Part shown: piece after piece, positions 56,513-64,000 of the stretch
How positions within the stretch are numbered: position 1 is the stretch's first letter
Layout: each line of letters starts with the position of its first letter
DNA from: Limosilactobacillus sp. WILCCON 0051
Lineage (GTDB): Bacteria; Bacillota; Bacilli; Lactobacillales; Lactobacillaceae
NCBI RefSeq assembly: GCF_039955095.1
Contig: NZ_CP154878.1
Span: 1,116,001-1,180,000, forward strand
Length of the DNA stretch: 64,000 nt
Direction: 5' to 3'
Notes under the pieces: model-generated
Seen by the model: the letters and a program-made list of their open reading frames with translations, nothing else
What the model was told of the DNA's origin: nothing
Database searches by the model: none
Translations under genes and position numbers: made by a program

Positions 56513-57250
56513 ATGGAGCAGCGACACTTTCTGCTCATTAGCAAGGACATGGCTTTATATGGAGCAATTGCCGCCGCGTTTGCGGATGAGGGATGGCTGC
56601 TGCACCAGACGACCACCGCGGTAGAAGGGGTAGCCAAAATCAAAAAGCACCCATACAGTGGGATTCTATGGGATTTTGACGCTACGCCGCTGGACACGAT
56701 TTTAGCAACGCTGGACGTCATGCGTCAGATGATGAATGGCCCGATCATCGTCATGGGCGAGGCGTTTAAGCCTAAGGTGCGACGCAAGCTGTTTCGCTTT
56801 CATGCCGATGACTGTCTGCCAAGATCGCTTAACGATGCTGAAATGCTGGTGCCGCTGATCAGACAGCGCTTGTGGGTCTATGATCAGCTGAATACGGAAC
56901 AGGCAACAACCGATAAGCCGCGGCGGCCACGGCGAGATGACGTAACGATTGGCAATTTAAGACTTGATTTTAATCATCGTTGCGTATATGTCAATGATCA
57001 AAAGGTGATTTTAACGCCAAAAGAGTTCAAACTGTTAAAATATCTATATGATAATCGCAATCAGGTTATCAGCCGCGAACAACTGTTAAATGGCGTCTGG
57101 AACTATGATATTTTAGGGACTTCCCGAATGGTTGACATTCACATTAGCCATCTGCGCGATAAGATTGAAAAAGACCCGCACCATCCGGAATGGATCAAGA
57201 CGGCACGTGGTTTTGGCTATCTTTTTGATACGGCTCATTTGGATAAGTAG
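56513..57250 (+). CDS. Orphan OmpR-type response regulator with degenerate receiver (245 aa)
   Basis: The C-terminal winged helix (~residues 150-243; LTPKEFKLLKYLYDNRNQVISREQLLNGVWNYD... VDIHISHLRDKI) is intact. The N-terminal receiver keeps the central Asp region (LWDFDATPLD, ~53-62), but the switch Thr/Ser is Gly (VMGEAF) and the Lys of the KP motif appears as LPRSL, so phosphorylation-dependent switching is doubtful. No histidine kinase gene is next to it. ATG 56513 follows GGGGATGGAG. It is divergent from phoU, which makes phoU a candidate target. Confidence 0.85.
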   Translation: MEQRHFLLISKDMALYGAIAAAFADEGWLLHQTTTAVEGVAKIKKHPYSGILWDFDATPLDTILATLDVMRQMMNGPIIVMGEAFKPKVRRKLFRFHADDCLPRSLNDAEMLVPLIRQRLWVYDQLNTEQATTDKPRRPRRDDVTIGNLRLDFNHRCVYVNDQKVILTPKEFKLLKYLYDNRNQVISREQLLNGVWNYDILGTSRMVDIHISHLRDKIEKDPHHPEWIKTARGFGYLFDTAHLDK

Positions 57251-57298
57251 CCTTTCTGTGTCATAATTGGCGTAAACGATAATTTGAAGGAGAAGAAA

Positions 57299-58102
57299 AT
57301 GGCATTTCCTTTTAAAGTGGCTGCCTTTGACATGGATGGTACGTTTCTGCGCGATGACAAGACTTTTGATCGCGACCTGTTCAGCCGGCTGTTGGATCAA
57401 ATGTTGGCCCAAGGCGTGCATGTTGTCGTGGCCAGCGGTGATCAGTATGAATGTCTGCTAAAGTACTTTCCAGCTTGTCATGAGCAGCTGACCTTTATTA
57501 GCGAGAACGGCGCGCATATTATTGATCACGACACGGAGCTGGTGGTGCAGACCATGGATCCTGCGGTAGTTGACGAACTGATTCCATTTATGGTCGACAA
57601 AATGGATCTGGTACCGTCGCTTTCTGGCCATGAGCACGGCTACATCTCGCCAAACGTTTCAGCATCACGGCTCAAGCGGCTGCAGTTCTATTTTCCAAAT
57701 CATGTTTTCATTGAAGATTTCAAGCAGCTGCCAGCCGATCGCTTCTATCAGATCTCGTTTGTCGTTGAGCCAGCCAAGCTGAAGATGCAGCTGCAGACTT
57801 TGCGCAGTCGGTTTGGCGAGCGGTTGAAGATCACGCCAAGCGGCAATGGTTCGGTCGATTTAACGATTCCGGGCGTTGATAAGGCCCAGGCGCTGCAAAC
57901 GATGCTTGCCAAATGGCACCTGACGACTGATGATTTAGTGGCGTTTGGCGATGGTGGCAATGACGTGACTATGCTTAAAATGGCCAGAGTTGGCTGGGCA
58001 ATGCAGAATGCCAGTGCAACGGTCAAACGGGCAGCTGATTTTACGGCTGATGAAGACAACAATCATGATGCCGTTTTGCATGTTCTGCAGTCTTATCTAT
58101 AA
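57299..58102 (+). CDS. HAD superfamily Cof-type hydrolase (267 aa)
   Basis: Motif I AAFDMDGTFLRDD (~residues 8-20, nucleophile Asp), motif II VVASGDQ (~44-50), a C2 cap (~85-185) and motif III/IV VAFGDGGNDVTMLKMA (~211-226). Sugar-phosphate or FMN phosphatase activity is usual for this family. ATG 57299 follows AAGGAGAAGAAA. 48 bp after the response regulator gene; terminator 58114-58154. Confidence 0.9.
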   Translation: MAFPFKVAAFDMDGTFLRDDKTFDRDLFSRLLDQMLAQGVHVVVASGDQYECLLKYFPACHEQLTFISENGAHIIDHDTELVVQTMDPAVVDELIPFMVDKMDLVPSLSGHEHGYISPNVSASRLKRLQFYFPNHVFIEDFKQLPADRFYQISFVVEPAKLKMQLQTLRSRFGERLKITPSGNGSVDLTIPGVDKAQALQTMLAKWHLTTDDLVAFGDGGNDVTMLKMARVGWAMQNASATVKRAADFTADEDNNHDAVLHVLQSYL

Positions 58103-58113
58103 TTAATCAAATA

Positions 58114-58154
58114 TGAATGGCCTTTTGCATCATCGTCATGCGGAAGGCTTTTTT
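58114..58154 (+). terminator. Terminator after the HAD gene
   Basis: GGCCTTTTGCAT / ATGCGGAAGGC stem and T6, placed 13 bp before the rarA start. Confidence 0.7.
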
Positions 58155-58166
58155 AGAGGTGATCGA

Positions 58167-59495
58167 ATGCATCAAGAATCGCTTTTTGAACAGGCGACGC
58201 ACGAACCACTAGCCAGTCGCATGCGTCCCCAGACCTTGGATCAGATCGTTGGCCAGCAGCATCTTTTGGCACCTAACCAGATGCTGCGTCGTTTGATTGA
58301 TGCTGATCGCGTGCCCTCCATGATTCTTTGGGGGCCGCCTGGCGTGGGCAAGACGACTTTGGCACGGGTAATCGCACGGCATACCAAGTCGGAATTCATC
58401 TCGTTTAGTGCCGTTACCAGCGGCATTAAAGAAATCAAAGAGCTTATGGCCCAAGCACAGCAAAACGCGGCTTATGGCCAGCGAACGATCGTATTTGTCG
58501 ATGAGATTCACCGTTTCAACAAAGCACAGCAGGATGCGTTTTTGCCTTACGTTGAGAATGGCAGCATCGTATTGATTGGCGCGACGACTGAGAATCCATC
58601 GTTTGAAATCAATTCAGCTCTGCTTTCGCGCTGCCGTGTCTTTGTATTGCAGCCACTGTCAACTGACGATCTGCAAAAGATGCTGCAGCGCGCGGCTCAG
58701 ACCGGCTTTTCGCGCCCGATTCAGATTGATGATCGCTTATTGAGACAAGTGGCGATTTTTGCGGATGGCGATGCCCGTACGGCTCTCAACACGCTGGAAA
58801 TGCTGGTTGATAATGGCACGATTGATGAAAACGGTCGGCTTACGGCAGCGGACAATCTGTTGGAGCAGCTGCTTGGTCATAAAACACTTAAATATGATAA
58901 AAAAGGCGAGCAGCACTATAATCTTATCTCAGCACTGCATAAATCCATGCGCAACTCTGATGTCGACGCGGCCATCTACTGGCTGACGCGCATGCTGGAT
59001 GGCGGCGAGGACCCATTATACATTGCGCGGCGTTTGGTACGCTTCGCCAGTGAAGACATTGGCCTGGCCGATACCAATGCGTTAAACGTTGCGGTCAATG
59101 TCTACCAGGCCTGTCAGTTCCTGGGGATGCCGGAATGCAACGTTCACTTGACGGAATGCGTAATCTATCTGGCGACTACGCCTAAATCCAACGCGGTCTA
59201 TGCTGCCACGCAAAAAGTCCAAGAAGATGTTGAAAAAACGGCCAACGAGCCAGTACCGCTGCAGATCCGCAACGGTACTACCAAACTCATGAAGGAACTG
59301 GGTTATGGCAAAGATTATCAGTATGCGCATGATACGGCGGCTAAAATGACCACAATGGAAACGATGCCGGCTAATCTCGTGGAACATCAGTATTATTATC
59401 CAACCGAGCAGGGCAATGAGATTCGTTTTAAACGGCGCTTGGCCCAGATTAAGAACTGGAAACGGCAGCACCGTAATGATGATGGGCGCGCTTAA
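58167..59495 (+). CDS. rarA: Replication-associated recombination protein RarA (442 aa)
   Basis: AAA+ clamp-loader-like ATPase acting at stalled forks. Walker A GPPGVGKTTL (~residues 55-64), Walker B IVFVDEIHRFNKAQQD (~110-125), sensor 1 LIGATTENPSFE and the C-terminal tetramerisation/MgsA domain ending YYYPTEQG are all intact. ATG 58167 follows AGAGGTGATCGA; the frame extends upstream into the preceding terminator. Chromosomal housekeeping gene, single transcript. Confidence 0.96.
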   Translation: MHQESLFEQATHEPLASRMRPQTLDQIVGQQHLLAPNQMLRRLIDADRVPSMILWGPPGVGKTTLARVIARHTKSEFISFSAVTSGIKEIKELMAQAQQNAAYGQRTIVFVDEIHRFNKAQQDAFLPYVENGSIVLIGATTENPSFEINSALLSRCRVFVLQPLSTDDLQKMLQRAAQTGFSRPIQIDDRLLRQVAIFADGDARTALNTLEMLVDNGTIDENGRLTAADNLLEQLLGHKTLKYDKKGEQHYNLISALHKSMRNSDVDAAIYWLTRMLDGGEDPLYIARRLVRFASEDIGLADTNALNVAVNVYQACQFLGMPECNVHLTECVIYLATTPKSNAVYAATQKVQEDVEKTANEPVPLQIRNGTTKLMKELGYGKDYQYAHDTAAKMTTMETMPANLVEHQYYYPTEQGNEIRFKRRLAQIKNWKRQHRNDDGRA

Positions 59496-59565
59496 ACTCA
59501 ATAGTTGCAGGACTTTAAGATGGCGCAGCCAAAGAACGGGATTTTAAATGGCGCATCAGATAAAT

Positions 59566-59608
59566 AAAAGAGGCATTCTGCTCAAAGCAGCCGAGTGCCT
59601 CTTTTTTA
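59566..59608. terminator. Terminator between rarA and the SDR gene
   Basis: AAAAGAGGCA / TGCCTCTTTTTT stem with a CTGCTCAAAGCAG inner hairpin. Confidence 0.85.
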
Positions 59609-59629
59609 ATGCCTTTAAGTTGGTCAAGA

Positions 59630-60385
59630 CTAGCCGTCCATCACGATCCCGCCATCACAGTCACCGATCTCGCCGGTAATAAAGCTGGCCGCGTCACAGC
59701 CAAAGAACAGGATCATTTGGGCAATTTCTGCTGGTGCCGCGCCACGGCCAAGTGGAATCATACTTAAGACGCGCTGCCGTTTTTCAAGATCAGCTTCCAA
59801 TGCGGCCGTCATGCCAGTGTGGGTAAAGGAAGGACAGACCGCGTTGGCGTAGATGCCATACTTAGCGCCTTCTTTAGCAATTGCCTTGGTAAAGCCATTT
59901 AAGCCAGCCTTGGACGATGCATAGGCCGTCGTTCCCAGCAAGCCGCCTCCGATTTTACCGGCTACGGAAGAAACGTTGACGATTCGGCCGCCGCCATTAC
60001 TCTTGAAGTGTTCCCAGATAGCATGAACGGTATTGAAAGGTCCGGTTAGGTTAACGGCCAGCGTCCGATCCCATTCGGCTGGCGATAATTCATCAAACGA
60101 CTTGGCGCTGATGATGCCCGCTACATTGATCAAGACATCGATGCGGCCAAAGTCATTTAAGATCTGCTGAAAGACTGCATCAACGGCAGCGCGATTGCTT
60201 TGATCCATGGCATAAGGGTGGGCGTGCTCCCCAAGCTCAGCGGCGACTTGATTTGCTTCATCAAGCGTCAGGCCAATCAGGGCAACCGAGCCGCCGCCAG
60301 CGATGATGCCTTTAGCGACTTCCTTACCGATTCCGCCAGTCGCACCGGTTACGATAACGTTTTTACCATCATAGTCATAGCGCAT
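59630..60385 (-). CDS. Short-chain dehydrogenase/reductase (251 aa)
   Basis: Classical SDR: cofactor loop VTGATGGIGKEVA (~residues 13-25), NVAGI (~86-90), catalytic Ser in RIVNVSSVAGKIG (~135-147) and the Tyr-x-x-x-Lys in TAYASSKAG (~151-159). Similar proteins are annotated 3-oxoacyl-ACP reductase or diacetyl/acetoin reductase; no fab genes are nearby, so a catabolic or redox role is more likely. ATG 60385 follows AAAGGGGGATCC. Confidence 0.92.
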   Translation of the reverse strand: MRYDYDGKNVIVTGATGGIGKEVAKGIIAGGGSVALIGLTLDEANQVAAELGEHAHPYAMDQSNRAAVDAVFQQILNDFGRIDVLINVAGIISAKSFDELSPAEWDRTLAVNLTGPFNTVHAIWEHFKSNGGGRIVNVSSVAGKIGGGLLGTTAYASSKAGLNGFTKAIAKEGAKYGIYANAVCPSFTHTGMTAALEADLEKRQRVLSMIPLGRGAAPAEIAQMILFFGCDAASFITGEIGDCDGGIVMDG

Positions 60386-60723
60386 AATGGATCCCCCTTT
60401 AATCAAATACTTGTTTTTATTATAGTCTCAATTGTGAGCAGGGGAGTGAGAAATTAAATCAATCTCTATTTGATAAACCAGTAGTAATTTACCTTAACTA
60501 AACTTCAAAAACAAAATAAGACACCACTGACTTTAGCTATTCATAACCTAACTTAAGAATCGGCTACGTTTACAACTTTAATTTGACTTTCAGCAGCAAA
60601 GATGGAATAATTTGATTCCGATATCTCAAAATGTCTTGACAACTGAAAAACTGGTGTTGAGGCAATGATTTGATGATCGTCATCGGGATATCGTTGATCA
60701 TCAGAGAGAGAGGAATTGATATC

Positions 60724-60942
60724 ATGACAAAGAAAGAAGTCGTAAAAGCCATGAATGATGCGGTATTGGTTCGCATCAACGACTGGCGCTGTGCTCAAGC
60801 CTACCTGATTCAAAAAGTCTTGAATGATGGTAAGGTCTTGTTGCGGCGGGCTGACATCTCAGTTGATGGCAAGGCCGTCCCGACTGACGAAACCAAGAAC
60901 GCTGCCTGGAGCGAACTGGAAAAGCTGCAGCTAGACTTTTAG
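60724..60942 (+). CDS. Small hypothetical protein (72 aa)
   Basis: Amphipathic small protein (MTKKEVVKAMNDAVLVRIND...). GAGAGAGGAATTG lies upstream and the gene is followed by a terminator at 60965-60998 (AAGGTCATCT / AGATGATCTT, T6), which supports expression. No family recognised. Confidence 0.6.
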   Translation: MTKKEVVKAMNDAVLVRINDWRCAQAYLIQKVLNDGKVLLRRADISVDGKAVPTDETKNAAWSELEKLQLDF

Positions 60943-60964
60943 TTCTCAAATCAAAATATTTATG

Positions 60965-60998
60965 GAAGGTCATCTGCTTTCGATAGATGATCTTTTTT
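60965..60998 (+). terminator. Terminator of the 72-aa gene
   Basis: 10-bp stem with one G-U pair followed by T6; only a few bases before the next promoter. Confidence 0.85.
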
Positions 60999-60999
60999 A

Positions 61000-61028
61000 T
61001 TGACATAATGAATTGTCAGATGTATTCT
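61000..61028 (+). promoter_or_regulatory. Promoter of the candidate large RNA
   Basis: TTGACA (61000-61005), 17-bp spacer, TATTCT (61023-61028) preceded by TG. The predicted start is near 61035. Confidence 0.7.
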
Positions 61029-61575
61029 ATACTAATTCCTCAATTTATTTTGGGGATTGACTTGAAGCTGGTGCATAAGGCTTTGGCAGAGTCGCCCAGC
61101 TGGCTGGCTTATCAATGAACCATGGCGTCAGGCAACGATAGCTGTTTGATTCCTAGCGTCAAGGCTTGCAGTGAGTCTTGATCGCGGTGAAAGAAAGCCG
61201 TGTTCCCAGTCAGTCAGGTAAGAGGCTAATAAGTTAAGGCACGACCCGATGCGCGTTTGCAATATCCCATCCACAGTCAATTAGGCTTGACAACCTAAGA
61301 CCCAAAGTGGAACGTCACTAAAAACGTTCGCCGTGATACTGCAGTGATGCAGCTATAAGCATCGAGGTCGGTCCGAGTCGGTCAAACGGCGGCATCTTTT
61401 CAATACTTGATGAATGCTTATGCTGACCAAAAGCTGGTGGGTACCGATCCCAGCCCGTGCCTTGATTAAAGCGACAAGAGGTCATGATCGACGGGTCTTG
61501 GCTAAGCCTTGTCGAGCACGTTGCCTAATCAACTATTAACCTTGCGCCACGCAAACCAATGCGCAAGTCTGCATA

Positions 61576-61635
61576 CCAGTCTAGCTCAAAGGAAGAGCAG
61601 TTGCTAAACGATGCAAGTTCGATTCTTGCGACTGG
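61576..61635 (+). other. tRNA-like module without a normal anticodon arm
   Basis: CCAGTC (61576-61581) pairs with GACTGG (61630-61635). A D-like arm GCTC/GAGC (61584-61598) and a perfect T arm GCAAG-TTCGATT-CTTGC (61613-61629) are present. Only 14 nt (61599-61612) lie between them, too short for an anticodon arm; the TTGC within it can alternatively pair with GCAA of the T arm. Confidence 0.65.
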
Positions 61636-61647
61636 GTTAGATAATCA

Positions 61648-61698
61648 AACCGCCCCCAAGGCACCTGATGTTTAAGGTGTTTTGAGGGCGGTTTTTTT
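61648..61698 (+). terminator. Strong intrinsic terminator of the RNA locus
   Basis: AAACCGCCC / GGGCGGTTT outer stem with an AAGGCACCT/AGGTGTTTT inner stem, followed by T7 on the plus strand. The minus-strand side has only a short T tract, so its main purpose is to end the plus-strand RNA. Confidence 0.85.
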
Positions 61699-61709
61699 AT
61701 ATCGATGAA

Positions 61710-63167
61710 TCAGCTGAGCATTTTAAGCATCCCGTGGTCCTCAAATAATTCAGCCAGCTGCAGCAGAATATCTTCGCGTCCTTTATTGGCGGTTAATTGA
61801 ATTCCCTGCGGCAGGCCGTCCTTAGCAATGTAAGCAGGCAACGAGATTGCAGGCTCGCCTGTTAGGTTGGCAGCTTGCGTAAATGGCGTGCGGCTTAGTG
61901 AGTCAAGCCATTGGTCATATATCAGCTGGCGTTGTTCTTGTGCTGTCAGCTGATTGATTCTTTGCAGACGCTCATCGAAGACAGTGGCATGCTGCGGCTC
62001 ATCAATGCGATAGGGGTGGCCAGCCGTTGTCGGGGTCAAGAGCACGTCAAATTGTTCGTGCAGCTTAGCGTGGAGAACACTGGCCTGATCCCAAACGTTC
62101 AATGCATTGATGTATTCGGCGGCAGTAACGTTTTTACCAGCTTGCCAAAGTGCCCAAGTGACCAGCTCAATCTCATTTTGTTTGACGGGACGTTTGATTG
62201 CTTGTTCAATGCTGGCAAACATGGCTGCGGTTTCACCTTCATTCATCAAATAATAACTATCAATCAGCTGCCGTCCGTCAATCGGATCTTCGTAGGGCTG
62301 ACAGTCATAGCCTAGGTCTTGAAGAAAGGCGACCGCGTTTTTGACGGCTTGCACGGCATCTTCTGTAACCGGGGTTTTTACTGGCGAGGTAGTGGTCCAG
62401 CCGATCCTTAGACGTGATTGATCGTTTGTTTTAAAGGCATCCGGATTGAGCAGCGGGGTTTGGAAGACGGCAGGGGACTGAACGGTTTGAAGGGTCTCCA
62501 GCAAAAGCGCGGTATCTTTAACCGATCGCGTCAACGCAAAATTAATCGACGCGCCTTGCCATGACCGCCAATTGCCTGGACCAACCGGCATGCGGCCACG
62601 AGTTGGTTTCAAGCCAATGACGCCACACCAGCTGGCCGGAATTCTGATCGAGCCGCCGCCATCATTGCCCGCAGCGATTGGCACCCAGCCAGCTGCCACG
62701 GCCGCGCCGGCACCACCTGAAGAGCCGCCGGGCGTGAACTGCGGATTCCAGGGATTGCGGGCTGGACCAAAAAGTTTGGCATCGGTAATGTTTTTATAGC
62801 CAAATTCGGGAAAATTTGTCTGACCAATAATGATGAAGCCGGCATTTTGAAGTGCTTTGACAAAATTATCGGTTTCAGCAGCCAGTTGATTGCCAAACAG
62901 CTGGCTGCCGTTAGTATCAGGCTCGCCTTTCATTCGCTGACCGAGTCCCTTTAACAGCAGGGGAACGCCTAAAAACGGCTGCCCGTGATCTTTTAGCTGG
63001 TCGGCTTCTTTTAAGGCTGCTTCTGTTCTTAAATGAACAACGGCATTGAGGGTAGGATTTTCTGCTTGAATCTTACTTAATGCCATTTCAACCAGGTCAC
63101 GACTGGTAAGCTGGTGCTGGCGGATCATTTCTGCCAAGCGATAGGCCGGTAACGTCAGTAGATTCAT
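61710..63167 (-). CDS. Amidase signature enzyme (485 aa)
   Basis: Ser-cisSer-Lys amidase. Lys in VPLLLKGLG (~residue 73), the Gly/Ser-rich signature FTPGGSSGGAGAAVAAGWVPIAAGNDGGGSIR with both catalytic serines (~148-180), and GVIGLKPTRGRMP. It is not GatA (no gatB/C nearby and wrong C terminus); lactobacilli carry several such amidases acting on unknown amides. AAGGAGCTTAAA precedes the ATG. It probably shares a leftward transcript with the gene at 63245, though a hairpin lies between them. Confidence 0.92.
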   Translation of the reverse strand: MNLLTLPAYRLAEMIRQHQLTSRDLVEMALSKIQAENPTLNAVVHLRTEAALKEADQLKDHGQPFLGVPLLLKGLGQRMKGEPDTNGSQLFGNQLAAETDNFVKALQNAGFIIIGQTNFPEFGYKNITDAKLFGPARNPWNPQFTPGGSSGGAGAAVAAGWVPIAAGNDGGGSIRIPASWCGVIGLKPTRGRMPVGPGNWRSWQGASINFALTRSVKDTALLLETLQTVQSPAVFQTPLLNPDAFKTNDQSRLRIGWTTTSPVKTPVTEDAVQAVKNAVAFLQDLGYDCQPYEDPIDGRQLIDSYYLMNEGETAAMFASIEQAIKRPVKQNEIELVTWALWQAGKNVTAAEYINALNVWDQASVLHAKLHEQFDVLLTPTTAGHPYRIDEPQHATVFDERLQRINQLTAQEQRQLIYDQWLDSLSRTPFTQAANLTGEPAISLPAYIAKDGLPQGIQLTANKGREDILLQLAELFEDHGMLKMLS

Positions 63168-63188
63168 TTTAAGCTCCTTTGATTACTA

Positions 63189-63224
63189 AAAATAGGATTA
63201 AGCGTGCGTGCCTAATCCTATTTT
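63189..63224. terminator. Bidirectional hairpin between the oxidoreductase and amidase genes
   Basis: AAATAGGATTA / TAATCCTATTT stem, with T tracts in both directions. Confidence 0.75.
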
Positions 63225-63244
63225 CCGATATGCATTTGTCTGAA

Positions 63245-63811
63245 TCAACTATCGCTTTCTGTTTCAAGCAGACCGAATTTAGGCAATGGGGTAGCTTTTT
63301 TGAGCAATCTTACATAATGACTGGCTTGATCTTGAAGTGCATCGTCAGTAATCGTGCGGGCACCAAAAGTTATAAAAGGCCGTGAGTATTTCATCCCTAC
63401 CATTCCTGCCATCGATTGGAATGGACGCAACAGCTCGGCTAAACGATAACCATGCAAGCCAACGCGGGTATAATGGCCTTGATCACCACCAACGGAAACG
63501 CTCAGTAAAAATTCTTTGTTTTGAAGCTGGTTACCAGTACGGCCATGTGCCCATCCATGAGTCAAAACAGCATCTTCCCATTGTTTCAGTAGGGCGGGGC
63601 TGCTGTACCAATAAATAGGGAACTGAAAAACAATTCGATCTGCTTTTTTAAGTGCCGCTTGCTCAGCAGCAACGTTAATCCTAAAATCTGGATATAGTTT
63701 ATACAGATCGCGAATTTCAATATTATCGATTTCTGCAGCCGCATTGGCTAATTTTTGGTTGACTCGCGAGGCATTCAAATAGGGATGCGCCAAGATAATT
63801 AATGTTTTCAT
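63245..63811 (-). CDS. NAD(P)H dehydrogenase (quinone)-like flavodoxin-fold protein (188 aa)
   Basis: MdaB/KefF/NQO1-type fold: KTLIILAHPYLNASRVN (FMN phosphate loop), IVFQFPIYWYSSPALLKQW (~residues 65-83), and the FMN-ring loop SVSVGGDQGHY (~105-115). It reduces quinones or related electrophiles with NAD(P)H. ATG 63811 follows GTAAGGAGACACTTT; the in-frame upstream GTG/ATG lacks a site. Likely co-transcribed with the partial gene upstream (63838-). Confidence 0.9.
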   Translation of the reverse strand: MKTLIILAHPYLNASRVNQKLANAAAEIDNIEIRDLYKLYPDFRINVAAEQAALKKADRIVFQFPIYWYSSPALLKQWEDAVLTHGWAHGRTGNQLQNKEFLLSVSVGGDQGHYTRVGLHGYRLAELLRPFQSMAGMVGMKYSRPFITFGARTITDDALQDQASHYVRLLKKATPLPKFGLLETESDS

Positions 63812-63837
63812 AAAGTGTCTCCTTACAGACAACTTGA

Positions 63838-63999
63838 TTAATGGCCACCTCGATTACGGTAGTCTTTAATGGTTTTAAAACGCGTTAGTTCTTCAAATTG
63901 TCCGGTGTCATTAAGATATTTTGAGTATTGTTCTGCTAGATTAGGAACTACTTCATTAGTATGAGGAGTAAAATGAATCTTCTCCGTTCCAGCGTCAAT
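63838..63999 (-). CDS. Partial gene, C-terminal end only (unknown)
   Basis: Minus-strand frame open to the window edge, last ~53 residues, ending FKTIKDYRNRGGH then TAA. It ends 27 bp before the start of the oxidoreductase, so the two probably form an operon. Too little is visible to name the family. Confidence 0.6.
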   Translation of the reverse strand: MDAGTEKIHFTPHTNEVVPNLAEQYSKYLNDTGQFEELTRFKTIKDYRNRGGH

Positions 64000-64000
64000 G

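Larger units (their letters stand above)
61035..61700 (+). ncRNA. Candidate ~660-nt structured non-coding RNA
   Basis: Bounded by a consensus promoter and a plus-strand intrinsic terminator (61648-61698), with no ORF of note on either strand. Many local complementary stems: 61159-61181 hairpin; 61310-61315 with 61324-61329; 61339-61352 (5-bp stem, GTGA tetraloop); 61351-61362 with 61414-61424 (11 bp with one bulge); 61472-61478 with 61508-61514; 61541-61547 with 61561-61567; and a tRNA-like fold at 61576-61635. Size, setting in Lactobacillales and the tRNA-like element recall the large ornate RNAs ROOL or GOLLD, but I cannot confirm identity from memory. tmRNA, RNase P RNA, 6S and SRP RNA were considered and do not fit. 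Confidence 0.65.

Noticed and set aside
61035-61700. tmRNA, RNase P RNA, 6S or SRP RNA
   Set aside because: No tag-peptide frame or the usual tmRNA ends, no GAGGAAAGTCC of RNase P, and the length does not fit 6S or SRP RNA.

Overview
The window looks like a chromosome segment of a heterofermentative lactobacillus, most likely Limosilactobacillus and probably L. mucosae or a close relative. The reasons are the 16S rRNA gene at about 32995-34573 (species guess from memory of 16S sequences, not from a search), Gram-positive LPXTG surface proteins, CcpA-type cre boxes, several PTS systems, and AGGAGG-type ribosome binding sites.

Layout. 1-4745 is accessory DNA: the tail of an antigen I/II-like LPXTG adhesin, a Fic protein enclosed by two copies of a terminator-plus-palindrome module, a NrdH-type redoxin, and a plasmid/ICE-type Toprim (primase-like) protein. 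5005-9237 is a very large M60 (mucin-type) metalloprotease anchored by LPQTG. 9488-21862 is a mixed block: tRNA-Asn, a 3-hydroxyacyl-CoA dehydrogenase-like enzyme, an AraC regulator, a DDAH/arginine-deiminase-fold enzyme, a MocR-type regulator whose PLP lysine is replaced, an AAA ATPase, a YfcC transporter, a YitT protein and glycerol dehydrogenase. 22129-24379 holds pgi and a fructokinase. 24483-32307 is a co-directional eight-gene operon (IIB, IIA, GH1, IIC, ROK kinase, GntR regulator, mannose-6-P isomerase, second GH1). Its content closely matches the Bacillus glucomannan (gmu) operon without the secreted mannanase, so it probably imports beta-linked gluco/manno-disaccharides and feeds glucose-6-P and fructose-6-P to central metabolism alongside pgi and fructokinase.

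32673-38757 is a complete rRNA operon (two promoters, 16S, 23S, 5S, no spacer tRNA) followed by ten tRNAs and a terminator. 39111-42281 is a mannose-family PTS (IIAB, IIC, IID, DUF956/ManO), then ndk on the other strand. 42827-45623 is mostly non-coding, with 14-bp iteron-like repeats, one membrane protein gene, and four dispersed hairpin units sharing TTACCTACT/AGTAGGTAA arms. A voltage-gated-type K+ channel follows. 46532-50066 is an AT-rich islet with a frameshifted toxin-like fragment, small overlapping immunity-like genes, a phage repressor relic, a membrane-anchored DnaQ exonuclease-BRCT fusion and a second membrane protein. 50213-60942 is more ordinary: YfhO, patatin, PhoU, an orphan response regulator, a HAD phosphatase, RarA, an SDR oxidoreductase and a small ORF. 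60999-61700 has no gene on either strand but has its own promoter, many perfect stems, a tRNA-like fold and a strong intrinsic terminator: a candidate large structured non-coding RNA of about 660 nt. An amidase, an NAD(P)H oxidoreductase and a partial gene close the window.

The observations I consider most worth checking are the 61035-61700 RNA, the 45029-45285 hairpin family and the membrane exonuclease-BRCT protein in the islet.
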